64,000 bases of DNA, from contig CM019709.1 in the NCBI GenBank assembly GCA_009760885.1, positions 33,661,033 to 33,725,032 on the forward strand, given 5' to 3'. Under the pieces are notes generated by a model that worked only from the letters and a program-made list of their open reading frames with translations, ran no database searches and was not told where the DNA came from. The stretch's first letter is position 1; each line of letters begins with the position of its first letter. The position numbers and the translations under genes are program-made. Source of the stretch: Achatina immaculata. Taxonomy: Eukaryota > Mollusca > Gastropoda > Stylommatophora > Achatinidae. Shown here in pieces: positions 31,941 to 43,419 of the stretch.

Positions 31941-33056
31941 TACTCATTATTACAATTAAAAACATCTAAATATGAACAGATACAACAATTAATAGATCTG
32001 GAATGAGCTGATACAGGACGAAGTGCTCTACAAATGAATAGATACAACATAAAATTTTCTACTCGATAATGGTCTACAAATGAACAGATATATCTGCTAA
32101 TAGTTTACATATAAATGAGTAAAATAGATAAGGTCTGATGAATAGAGATATCATTATATAATACAGAACACAATAGCTTGCAAATGAATAGTTTCAACAG
32201 ATAAAAGTCTTCGCATGAACTGGTACAACAGAAAGGATTAATACCATTTAATGATTTACAAATGAACAGATACAAGTTAACAAATATCATGGACACAGAA
32301 AAGAACAAATATATCCATATTACAAAAACTTAATACAGAAGCAGGCTAGCTAGTAAAGAAAATTAAACTGAGAAAACATAAATATTTTGGATATAGTAAA
32401 CGTCATGATAATTTAGAGAAGACCGTCTTGGAAGGTTACATAATGGGAAAAAGAAAGAGAGGAAGACCAAGGCGAAGATAGCTGCAAGACATCGTTGATA
32501 ATCTGCGAAAGGATTTATCAGCAGCAGGCCATCTTGCTTACAACAGAGAGACCTACAGGAGTGATGTTAGGAAGCCAAAGTTCCGCAAGGGACATGCAAA
32601 TAAATGACTGACTGACTGAATTGTATTAATTCAATGTGTAAATCATTATCTACTGTCTGTTTTCATCCGTAAACTTCAATCAATGTTCTATATCCTTCTC
32701 TTTGAGGAGGTGGATTACTCTGTAGTAGCAGACCCGATTATAAGCGTTCTCTAGTCAACGGCAGCCACCACCGTCTCGACCTTTCTTTGAAAACTCTCAT
32801 AAATACCACCTACAAGGACCGAAGCATTAGTTACTGTGTCTCAGCCAAGGCGATATTCACCAAGCGTCCACGGTAGTTTATCTCGAACCTCTAGATCATG
32901 GGATATAATTGTTCATACTCTTTGGTGGCTAATGAAACAGCGAGCACAGCATGTATGGATGTGCCCCGAGTGCGATGATGCTAATTCCTGTGTTTAGAGA
33001 TTCAAGATATGTACGTGGATATATTCCCCAGGGCATGTCGGAGTGAGAGGCAATGA
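31941..33056. repeat. 1.11-kb tandem duplication, copy 2
   Basis: Near-identical to 30832-31940; one difference is extra TGAC repeats near 32607. Copy 2 continues naturally into 33057+, so the breakpoint lies inside the RNase H frame (after VGVRGNE). Confidence 0.9.
32331..32620 (+). mobile_element. LINE family C 3' end (second copy in duplication)
   Basis: Duplicate of 31222-31497 with a longer (GACT)n tail, consistent with slippage after duplication. Confidence 0.75.
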
Positions 33057-33350
33057 GGTACTACCCGTAACGTTATTACAACAGACATGATTCCTATGGA
33101 TAGGACGAGTGTACTGAAGTCTGTGGCAGAGGAAATGGTGCAGGAGGAGGAAAGGGCATGTGTTTATAATATACAAGGGTATATATTTACAGAGGATGAA
33201 AGACAGAGGTGTGAAGAAGGAAGAGCCAGGTGGCTGGTTGGTAGAATTCAAACTTGTCAGAACTAACAGCTGACTGGCACAGTTAGTGTTCATACTATTC
33301 GATATTTACTGAAACAGAGAGCAGAGTGCGGGTGTGCCCCGTGTGCGATG
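32670..33350 (+). pseudogene. LINE RNase H C-terminal remnant (family H)
   Basis: Decayed frame ends WIYSPGHVGVRGNE, the usual end motif of LINE RNase H domains (W.PGH.G..GNE). Then IPMDRTSVLKSVAEEMVQEE, CEEGRARWLVGR and a Cys-containing end follow. A shorter copy of its first half lies at 31560-31940. Confidence 0.65.
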
Positions 33351-33414
33351 ATGGTAATCCCTAGATTCAGGATCCACAGTCTTCAAATATTTAGGAACAT
33401 CATCTGTCAATTAA

Positions 33415-33890
33415 TCATTGAAATCTTCATCCTTTATTACGGTAATTCAAATGTAATATCCACCCTCATGTATGCATGGGAAAGCTGGAAAACAATGAAA
33501 GAAATAGACAAAAAATTAGTACATTTTGAAAAGAAATGCCTCGGGAAAATATTCGGTATAAAGTGGAACGAATTCAAGAACAAACAGAGATAAGACAGAT
33601 GAGTGAACAACAACCTGTCTCGTGGGTGATCAGAAAAAGGCGATGGACATATGTCGGTCACATGATGAGAAGAAACAATCAGAGAATCCCAAAACAAACT
33701 ATCAAGTGGAACACAACAGGCCGAAGAAAAAGAGGTCGACCACGTGAAACTCTAAAGAGGACATCATTAAGAGAGGCCAACTTAGTAGACATAAAATCCC
33801 TTGATGAGGTTGAAAAACTCGCCGAAACCTGGAAAACTTGGCCCCTATGTGACGTTTGACAGCACGGGAAGGAAGTAAGGTGTAGTATTA
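33415..33890 (+). mobile_element. LINE family B C-terminal fragment
   Basis: Frames give LMYAWESWKTMKEIDKK, VSWVIRKRRWTYVGHMMRRN, IKWNTTGRRKRGRPRETLKR, then a DEVEKLAETW tail and the 3' end GACAGCACGGGAAGGAAGTA. One frameshift near 33540. Confidence 0.8.
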
Positions 33891-34154
33891 CGGGAATTCC
33901 CCCCCAAATTTCAGCACCAGAATTCCAGAACAGTCAAAAGAGCCGCACCCAGGGATCGCCTGTCACAAGAACTGGCCGTGGTAATGTTTGTGTGACTCGC
34001 AGTCGTTGAGACAAACAATGAATGTTGCACATCACCTTTAGTGCCTGCTGAAAAAAAATGGCGCAAAGTGTAAGTTCCTTTTATTTCGTAGTGACATTTT
34101 TCATTTCGTAGATGAAAATATGATGAGGATTTTAGAGAAGATGCAGACAAAGAA
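33891..34154. other. no recognised feature
   Basis: Short single-copy-looking stretch between LINE fragments. Confidence 0.4.
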
Positions 34155-34195
34155 TATTACATCGTCATCAGCGCCTCTCACTCCCTTGATAATTA
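34155..34195 (-). mobile_element. tiny 3' end of LINE family D
   Basis: CGTCATCAGCGCCTCTCACT and CCCTTG match the 3' end of the 43.35-43.87 kb LINE D. Only the end is retained. Confidence 0.5.
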
Positions 34196-34221
34196 GTGTA
34201 TAAGTATACACATATACTTGA

Positions 34222-34386
34222 AGTAAGGGTAGACCAAAAGAGACATGGAGAAGAACAACAGAAAGGATGTTGAGCAATAGAGGGCTCACCTGGACAAGAG
34301 CAGAAAAAAGGCGAAGGACAGACATTTGTGGAAAACCTTTGCGGAAGCCCCATGTGCCCTGGGCACTTAAGGTTCAGATATATATA

Positions 34387-34445
<59 letters not shown>
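34222..34445 (+). mobile_element. LINE family A 3' end with (TA)n tail
   Basis: Encodes GRPKETWRRTTERMLSNRGL and the usual end GGCACTTAAGGTTCAGA, but the tail is (TA)n (34376-34445) rather than (GA)n. Confidence 0.8.
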
Positions 34446-34451
<6 letters not shown>

Positions 34452-34768
34452 CACGAAGCACTGCAGTAAAGCTGTGATACCAAAAAAGGGAAAAAAGTAG
34501 AAACAGCTTTATTACTTAACGACCACATTGTATTGGAGACGCTCATTCGATTATCAACTTGTGTTCTTCCAAGACTGAGCTAAGTGTTCATTCATATATT
34601 TTTATGTATTATTTCTTTAACATAGGATTCATGTGAATCTATACTTTATCTCCTCTCTCTGTTTATTCGTCCTGTTTATGTTTGTATGTTTAAATCTAAC
34701 GGCGAAACGTCACAGCTTTGTGATCGTTAAGTAATAAAGCTGTTCCTACTTTTTCCCCTAGTTTATAC
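34452..34768. mobile_element. fold-back element, copy 2
   Basis: Shares CACTGCAGTAAAGCTGTGAT and AAACAGCTTTATTACTTAAC with copy 1. The right arm (about 34690-34756) retains CGAAACGTCACAGCT and GTTAAGTAATAAAGCTGTTC. The left arm matches for about 40 bp, then diverges. Confidence 0.6.
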
Positions 34769-34769
34769 A

Positions 34770-35018
34770 TTTCACTCCCTTGAGTGCATAGGCTACGGAT
34801 AAAGGCTCTGCATCATCCCTGTTCTTGGAATTATTTCTCTGCTTCCTTCCATGTGTATCCCTTGTCTCTGAGCACTGTCATAATTTCTCTTCTCCACGTA
34901 AGTCTAGGCCTTCCTAGTTTTCTATTTCCTTGAGGATTCCATGTCAGTGCCTGTCTTGCTGTGCATACGTCGGGTTTCCTCAGAGTATAGCCAATCCACC
35001 TCCATTTCCTAGACATGA
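34770..35018 (-). mobile_element. LINE family D 3' fragment
   Basis: Minus strand: KWRWIGYTLRKPDVCTARQ, LTWNPQGNRKLGRPRLTWRR, GYTWKEAEK, as at 43.42-43.77 kb. Confidence 0.8.
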
Positions 35019-35029
35019 TTTCCTAGACA

Positions 35030-35855
35030 CAGAAGGAATATTACTATGCCATAAAAATTGGAGGTTATGAAACACCAGAGATTAGATATGCTGAGGACAC
35101 AGTATTACTGTCCACAGCACAAAAAGGAATGGAAAAACTAAGTATGTCAATCCATAAGAGCAGTGAAGAGAAAAACCTCTATCTTAATGCGAAGAAAACT
35201 AAAAATTGATGACAACTGATAAAACAAACAAGGCAGCTGAAATATATATCAATGAGGAAAAACTGGAAGAGGTGGAAATTTCTGAATATCTTGAATCATT
35301 AATAACTAATACTGGAGATACAATGAAGGAAATTAAAAGGAGGACATCTATCGCTCTTCAAAAAAGTAAAATAACTAAAGAAGTTGTGGAGAGGAACAGA
35401 CAGAACTATAAAATTAAGATTTTAAGGGCATGCATCTTTCCCATTGCAACATATGCTTGTGAGACCTGGACACATAACAGTTCAGAAATATATGCCTTTT
35501 AATGTAAATGCCACAGAAGAGTCTTTCAAATATCATGGACACAAAAAAAGGGCAAATATATCCGTACTACAAGAACTTAATATTAAAGAAGGTTGGCTAG
35601 TCAAGAAGATTAAACAGAGAGCACTTAAATATTTTGGACATACTAAATGTCATGATAATCTAGAGAAGACCGTCTTGGAAGGGTACATAATGGGAAAAAG
35701 AAAGAGAGGAAGACCAAGGCAAAGATGGTTACAAGACATCGTTGATGATCTGGAAATGGACACATCAGCAGCAGGGCATCTTGCTCACAACCGAGAGGCC
35801 TACAGGAGAGGTGTTAGGGAGGCAAAGTTCCGCAAGGGACATTAAAATGACTGAC
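35030..35855 (+). mobile_element. LINE family C, third long fragment
   Basis: Begins near the RT catalytic box (IRYAEDTVLLSTAQKGMEKL; the YADD Asp is changed to Glu) and continues through KTNKAAEIYINEEKLEEVE, YACETW and the GRPRQRWLQDIVDDL tail to FRKGH and (TGAC)n. Frameshifts near 35205 and 35500. More diverged than the 24.3 and 29.5 kb copies. Confidence 0.8.
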
Positions 35856-35857
35856 TG

Positions 35858-36925
35858 ACTCAGAAACAGAATCAAGAGAAGCAGCTGTCTCTACAAATCC
35901 CGCAAACTCCACTCACTTCGCAAAGACCTGCTCCCCACCACCCCTGAAGACACCGAACCCCTACCCATCCGAGAAGAGATAAATCACTACCAGCCACACG
36001 TCCAGATAAACACAATAATACCAGACGTAACAACGAAAAACGAAAAACCAACACACAGCTCATGAGATGATATCCCTGGCCTTGGAAATGATAGAGAGCA
36101 AGTACAGATTGGACTCACGTCTTCACGGAATGATCTCCAGAAGAGGCCACCAGAAATGGAGGGGCTGGCATCTTCATTAGATTCTCAGATGGAAAAAAAA
36201 CCCAGCAAACAAGCACAACCAACAGGAAGATCTCATCAAGCTACAGAGCAGACACAACAACGCTCAAACAAGCCCTGAAAATATGCATAGAAGCATACAA
36301 GCCACCAGAGAAGATTGTATGGTTTCACTGACCGCAAAATCCTGATAGAGGCAACACAAACACAAATGACTCACAAACACATGAGATTATATCACAACTA
36401 AACAAGCTCCAAAAATCTACTATAACATTACAAAATGTCTCCTTTTACAATGTGGATTAAATGGAAATTTTTTAAAAAGCAGATGCCGTCTCCAAGGCAG
36501 AGAGCAAAACGGAACAGATTAACCAAAAAAGTAACACATCAAGAAGCAATAGCCATCATCCACAGGAAACTAAACACCAACTGGAGAACAAATATAAAAA
36601 TAATATCCAAAACAAGACCCCATTCATCAACTATAGACATATAAACCGCAATCCTTCGACTAAGAACGGGACACTGCAGATTTATAAGTCACCTCTTTCG
36701 ACTCAAAATATCACACACAAACTAGCGTCCCTGCGGCTTTGAGTCCATACACCAGAACACGTCCTGCAAACCTGCCAGACCTATTGAAACCTCCGAGCAT
36801 AGATCTGACCCGAGGGGGAGGAAATGAAGGAAAAGTTGTGGGGACTCACACTCAAGTCTGGAGAAGACGGCGGACTTTGTTAGGGCGACAGGCCTGCAGA
36901 TTTAGCATGACCAATTCCCCTCGCC
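35858..36925 (+). pseudogene. LINE family G remnant with RNase H domain and C-terminal Cys motif
   Basis: Decayed frames: REEINHYQPHVQIN (linker), FIRFSDGKKTQQTSTTNRK, ISSSYRADTTTLKQALKI (RNase H Glu region), then LRTGHCRFISHLFRLKIS and CGFESIHQNTSCKPARPI, the C-terminal module following RNase H in some non-LTR elements. Many stops. Same family as 1-275. Confidence 0.65.
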
Positions 36926-37332
36926 TGTCACTTTCTGCATACTGTTCTTCTGTCTCATTGGATTCTTATAAGGTATTCTGTATGTTTGTTTGAGATAGGA
37001 GCCTCCAGAATTTGGAGATGGTTGATAGCAGACGGCATGGTACCCGGCAAAAGGAGAAAAAGGACTGATCTCTCAGGTGAACTCGGACATCACGGAAAGT
37101 CTGAATATGTCGTTGCCAGATGCTGGTCAGCCTGCTCGGGACCTCACTGCACTCATGGAGGCTGTGAGAGGGCCACCGTTCTGGAAAGCACACGTCACAT
37201 GACATGACAAGAATCTCCAAAATTCCATTTGTTTGTTTGTTCATTTGTACAGATCTCCAGAGTTAATTCTCCTTTAATTTGTCAAGACCTCAGAATTCAT
37301 TTTTTTTTCTTCTTCTTGTGCCTGATTTTCAG
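36926..37332. other. unresolved segment before the Dpy-30 exon
   Basis: Contains open frames on both strands (for example 36986-37207) but no clear splice pair or family. The missing 5' exon of the Dpy-30 gene could be here or further upstream. A possible AAG|gtattctg donor at 36972 would join exon 1 in phase 0, but that stretch more likely belongs to the LINE 3' region. Confidence 0.3.
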
Positions 37333-37463
37333 AAGCCAAGTGTCGTGAACTACGATATCTTCGTCAGGGTCACCCTGGGTCGATTTCTGCCGCAATGTCT
37401 GCTGGAAGTGGTTCAGCTCAGGCCTGCCGACCCCATAGAGTTCATCGCCCAGTGGCTGTACAA
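37333..37463 (+). CDS. Dpy-30 domain exon
   Basis: The acceptor is a T/C-rich tract ending tgattttcag. The frame encodes YDIFVRVTLGRFLPQCLLEV, then RPADPIEFIAQWLYK; the pattern L...L..GL.EV...RP.DPIE.LA.WLYK is the Dpy-30/RIIa signature. Two donors are possible: AA|gtacgt at 37463 (phase 2) and tcg|gtattt at 37471 (phase 1). Each has a phase-matched acceptor in the next exon (38912 or 38914). I prefer the first as closer to consensus. Confidence 0.8.
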
Positions 37464-40400
37464 GTACGTCGGTATTTGTGTTTCTGTGTGTTGAGGCATC
37501 TGAGAAGGGGGGCGAGTGTGTGTGTTGAGGCATCTGAGAAGGGGCCCAGTGTGTGAGGCATCTGAGAAGGGGCGCGAGTGTGTGTGTTGAGACATCTGAG
37601 AAAGGGCGCGAGTGTGTGTATTGAGGGATCTGAGAAGGGGCGCGAGTGTGTGTGTTGAGACATCTGAGAAAGGGTGCGAGTGTGTGTGTTGAAGCATCTG
37701 AGAAGGGGCGCGAGTGTGTGTGTGTTGAGGCATCTGAGAAGGGGCGCGAGTGTGTGTGTTGAGGCATCTGAGAAGGGGCGCGAGTGTGTATGAATCCTAT
37801 CTTTTTCTTATTACTTGAGTTTTCCAGTGATTGCCAGGTTCCTCCTCCTCCTCTTTCTTCTTCTTCTTCTTCTTCTTCCTCCTCCTCCTCCTCCTCCTCC
37901 CATCTTCTTCCTCCTCCCTCTCTTCCTCTTCTTTTTTCCCATCCTGCTCCTCCTCTTCTTCTTCCTCTTCTTTCTCTTCTTCTTCTTCCTCTTCATTCTC
38001 TTCTTCTTCTTCCTCTTCTTTCTCTTCTTCTTCTTCCTCTTCATTCTCTTCTTCTTTTTCTTTGTCCTTTTCTTATTCTTCTTCTTTTTCCCTGGAACTG
38101 GTGTTGTTTGCAGCCGATAAAGTGTTAAAGAAGCATACAACTAGACTGTATCTGGTCTCCAACTTACACAAACAAAATGTTACATATAGTTAGACTGTAT
38201 CTGGTCTCCAACATACACAAAGACAATGTTGCATATAGTTAGACTGCTTCTGGTCTCCAACTTACACAAATTAAGATAATGTTGCATATAGCTAGACTAC
38301 ATTTTTTCTCCAACTTACACAGACAAACACAATTGTTGGATATAGCTAGACTACATTTTGTCTCCAACTTACACAAACAAAGACAATGTTGCATATAGCT
38401 AGACTACATTTTGTCTCCAACTTACACAGACAAACACAATTGTTGGATATAGCTAGACTACATTTGGTCTCCAACTTACACAGACAAACACAATTGTTGG
38501 ATATAGCTAGACTACATTTGGTCTCCAACTTACACAGACAAACACAGTTGTTGGATATAGCTAGACTACATTTGGTCTCCAACTTACACAGACAAACACA
38601 GTTGTTGGATATAGCTAGACTACATTTGGTCTCCAACTTACACAGACAAACACAGTTGTTGGATATAGCTAGACTACATTTGGTCTCCAACTTACACAGA
38701 CAAACACAGTTGTTGGATATAGCTAGACTACATTTGGTCTCCAACTTACACAGACAAACACAGTTGTTGGATATAGCTAGACTACATTTGGTCTCCAACT
38801 TACACAGACAACCACAATGTTGGATATAGCTAGACTAAGTTTGGTCTCCACCTTAGACAGACAACCACAATGTTGGATATAGCTAGACTACGTTTGGTCT
38901 CCATCCACCAGAGCCTTCGACAGCCAACTTTACTACCAAGCAAAGGCGGCCTACCTGCGAGAGCTCGGAGCTTGTGAAGTGGCCGTCAGAAAGGAAAGGC
39001 GAGAGAGGACTGCCAGGCTAAAACCCTTTGTGGAAGCGATGCGAACTGAAAAGGTGAGTTGTTTGAAGTGGACCAAGAGAGCCGGGAAAACTAAGGACCG
39101 TGCAAAGTGGAGAAAGTCAAACCGTCAAACCTATCAGCGCTGGACTTAGTGGTTCTTAACCTGGGGTCCATGGAGGGCACGTGGAAGGATTCATGGGGTC
39201 TTACAGACTAGTAAATGAACTGATTCGATTCAGGGTGTTCTTTCTATTTGCTTTGTTTTTAAATGAGGGACACACAGCTGTTCTCAGGCCGTAAAGGGGC
39301 TCCACGAGGAATAAATGGTTAAGCACCTCTGATTTAGCTAATTACTTTTGTTTGTTTGTTTGTCTGTCTGTCTGTTTGTCAGTCTGTCTGTTTGTCCATC
39401 ACTCTGTCTGTCTGCCCGTGCAGTTTGTTGCTGGGTGTTTTGTCTGTATTTCTCTATATTTGCATGGTTGTTTACATCTTAGTTTGTAGATCTGTCTTTC
39501 TTTCTATCTGCAGGTAAGCAAACTAGCTAGGCAACCAGTGACTAACTGGTTGACATTATGAGAAACAACAGACTGAGGTGGCCTGTGCATGTAGTGAGAA
39601 CGAAGGGGGATAGAGAAACAAAGATGGCCTATACACAAGCGATGAAAGAGGCAGACCTACCAAGAGGCAGACCTACCAAGAGGCAGACCTAGGCAACACT
39701 TCGAGACAACCCAGAAGAAGATACACGCACTTTTGGAATCGACAATTGCCAAGAAAGGATCAAGAGCACAGAGGAATAGAGACGTGCCCTGTCTACAGCA
39801 CCGAACCGCAGTGGCTCGGAAAGAAAACAAAAGACTGTCCTTCTGTAAAACTGAACCGCACGCCTCTGTTTGCCCTCAACACTGAACCTGTTTTACTGCA
39901 ACCCTCATTTCCCTGGTCTTTGAACAATACTTTGAAAAATACTTTGAACAATACTTTGAACAACACTTTGAACAATGCTGAAAGAAAGAAAAAACCCCAG
40001 TTGCTTTTAGATTACAATTTTCTTTCATCTTTTTTTTCCTCTCTTCCTAGCTGTTCGTATGTGAAATAACACCCAAGATTTGACATTTTTCAAGTCCAAA
40101 TGGTATCCAGCAGAACTTGTGATAACTTTGACATTCTAGTGAAAGGGGTAGAAGAGGTGGGGTGGTGGGGTTGGGGGGTGTGCTGTCTTAACGGATAGGC
40201 TTATGGGCAGTTCCACTTGGCCACCACGGGTCAGATATTGTTAGTGTAACATCCTCATTCCCGTGAATGGCTGAGCGCGGGCCGCAATTTATTGCTTTAT
40301 CCAAAGCCTACAGTGAAGACGGCCCGGGGTAAGGGGAAGTGTTAGCAGTCCGCGGGAAGTATGTACACATACTGGGCAGTTCATGGGGGGGGGGGGAATG

Positions 40401-41460
40401 AGAGACATGGGCACTCCATTGGGGAATTAGGGACATAATAGACAATCCATGGGGGAATGAGGGACATAATAGGCAGTCCATTAGGGAATGAGGGACATAA
40501 TAGGCAATCCATTGGGGGGATGAGGGACATAATAGTCAATCCATTAGGGAATGAGGGACATAATAGGCAATCCATTGGGGAGGATGAGGGACATAATAGG
40601 CAATCCATGGAGGAGTCATGGCCATAATAGGCAATCCATGGAGGAATGAGGGACATAATAGACAATCCATGGGGGAATGAGGGACATAATAGGCAATCCA
40701 TGGAGGAATGAGGGACATAATAGACAATCCATTAGGGGGATGAGGGACATAATAGGCAGTCTATTGGGGGATGAGGGACATAACAGGCAATCCATGGGGG
40801 GGGGGGGAATGAGGGACATAATAGGCAATCCATGGGGGAATGAGGGACATAATAGGCAATCCATGGGGGAATGAGGGACATAATAGGCAATCCATGGAGG
40901 AATGAGGGACATAATAGACAATCCATTAGGGGGATGAGGGACATAATAGGCAGTCTATTGGGGGATGAGGGACATAACAGGCAATCCATGGGGGGGGGGG
41001 GGGAATGAGGGACATAATAGACAATTCATGGGGGAATGAGGGGCATAGTAGGCAATCCAGGGGGGGGGGGAATGCGGGACATAAGGAACATTTCCTTATA
41101 TTTAAAAAACCCACTACCGGCTTGCTGACCTCCCCGCCCCCAGCGTCGGAGCTTCACCAGAGTCTCGTTTGCCAGGACGTTTCAGGGTGATCCAGGTTGA
41201 CCTTCACGGCTGGAGTAAGACCTCAGTGGCATGTAGCCACACCCTAGCAGTAGATGTAAGGGGCGAGAACGACCAATGAAAAATTGGATAGATATGGGGG
41301 TAGGGGGTGGTGGTGAAAGACACATCGAGGAAGTATAACATGACAGCTACCCAAGCCTCTCACATTTCTCTTTGATGTTTTTCAGATCAGTGTGTCTCAA
41401 ACTCCCTGTGGTACTAATGGTTTAAGAAGGTAGAGAAGGAGAAGAAGAAGAAGAAGAAGA

Positions 41461-41512
<52 letters not shown>

Positions 41513-43352
41513 TAGTAGTCCATAGAGGTGTCTGTACTGATTAAAAAAGTTAGAAGCCCTCTCAACATATTTTGAGCCTATTCGTTTGAAATAAGACCTG
41601 TTTACTTGTACAGTATTTCTATAAGTGACTGTCTTCATGTCTCTAACGAGATCGTCCATGTCTGCCTGCATGTGACTGTCTTCCTGTCTCTAATTAGATC
41701 GTCCATGTCTGCCTGCATGTGACTGTCTTCCTGTCTCTAATTAGATCGCCCATGTCTGCCTGCATGTGACTGTCTTCCTGTCTCTAATTAGATCGTCCAT
41801 GTCTGCCTGCATGTGACTGTCTTCATGTCTCTAACGAGATCGTCCATGTCTGCCTGCATGTGACTGTCTTCATGTCTCTGACAAGATCGGCCATGTCTGC
41901 CTGCATGTGACTGTCCTCGTCTAACAAGATCGCCCATGTCTGTCATTACAGTGGAACTTCTACAAGAATCTGACCGAAGAGATGGAGGCTCTTTCGGACT
42001 TCATAGCGAACGTTGATGTCCCAGTAGACGAGGTGGCAAAGAGACGGTACCAAAAAGTTCAGGTCTGCTATTAAACGTGTTGCTTAGTTACTATGTGACT
42101 GATTCATTGACAGGATGAGTCTAATCTGACTGTATGAGCGCATACAAGTGTGTATGTGAGCGCTTGCGGTCATATTACATTGATAGGTGCATATCTTTTA
42201 GTTACTTGCTGGTTAAATGTGACATGCTTTTTTCTAGTTAGTTGATGGTTATATGACTAGTTATGTGTGACGTGCCTTTTTAGTCAGTTGCTGGTTATGT
42301 GTCACATGTTTTTTTTTTCTGGTTAATTGCTGGTTATGTGTGGCATGCTTTTTTTCTGATTAGTTGTTGGTTATATGTGACATGATTTTTTTTCTGATTA
42401 GTTGCTGGTTATATGTGACATGCTTTTTTCTGGTTAGTTGCTGGTTATATGTGACGTGCTTTTTTAGTCAGTTGCTGGTTATGTGTCACTTTTTTCTGGT
42501 TAATTGTTGGTTATATGCCACATGTTTTTTTCTGGTTAGTTGCTGGTTATATGTGACATGCTTTTTCTGGTTAGTTGCTGATTATATATAGCATGCTTTT
42601 TTCTAGTTAGTTGACGATTATATGTGACATGTTTTTTATGGTTAGTTGCTAGTTATATGTGACATGCTTTTTTCTGGTTAGTTGCTGGTTATATGTGATG
42701 TGCTATTTCTTGTTAGTTGCTAGTTATATGTGACATGCTTTTTTCTGGTTAGTTGTTGGTTGTACGTTTATGTGAGATTTTTCTGATTAATTGCTGGCTA
42801 TTTGGTGACGTGCTTTTTCTAGTTAGTTGCTGGTTATATGTGATACGCTTTTTTCTGGTTAATGTGACTGTCTTCCTGTCTCTAACTAGACAGGCTGTAC
42901 GTGTATGTGACATTTTTCTAGTTTATTGCTGGCTATTTGTCACATGCTTTTTCTGGTTACTTGCTGGTTATATGCGACATGCTTTTTGTTGTCAGTTGCT
43001 GGTTATGTGTGACATGTTTTCTCCGGTTAGTTGCTGCTTAGATGTCACATGCTTTTTCTAATTAGTTGTTCTTTGTAAGTCGAATGTAAGTATTTGCTTT
43101 TTGTGGTCATTTGTTGTTATATGTGACATGCCTTTTCTTGTCAGATGATGTTTATATATCATATAATTTCTGCTTAGCTGATGCCTATATGTGACATGTT
43201 TTTTTATAGTTGCTGGGTATGAGTTATAACATTTATATATTTATTGTTTCCATTGTATTGTCAAAAGTGTTAAGTTGGTCCTGGTTATAAGTATAACTTG
43301 TTATATAGATCAGGAGACACGAGGAAAGAAGTTAAGACCAGAATAAGAAATA

Positions 43353-43419
<67 letters not shown>

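Noticed and set aside
36739..36993. possible 5' exon of the Dpy-30 gene ending AAG|gtattctg
   Set aside because: The phase would fit, but the preceding sequence aligns with the C-terminal module of LINE G, and the donor is weak.
37831..38193. poly-Ser / poly-Phe / poly-Lys ORFs
   Set aside because: Translation of a (CTT/CCT)n tract.
38346..38829. ORFs of about 150 codons on both strands
   Set aside because: 54-bp tandem repeat; equal open frames on both strands show it is not coding.
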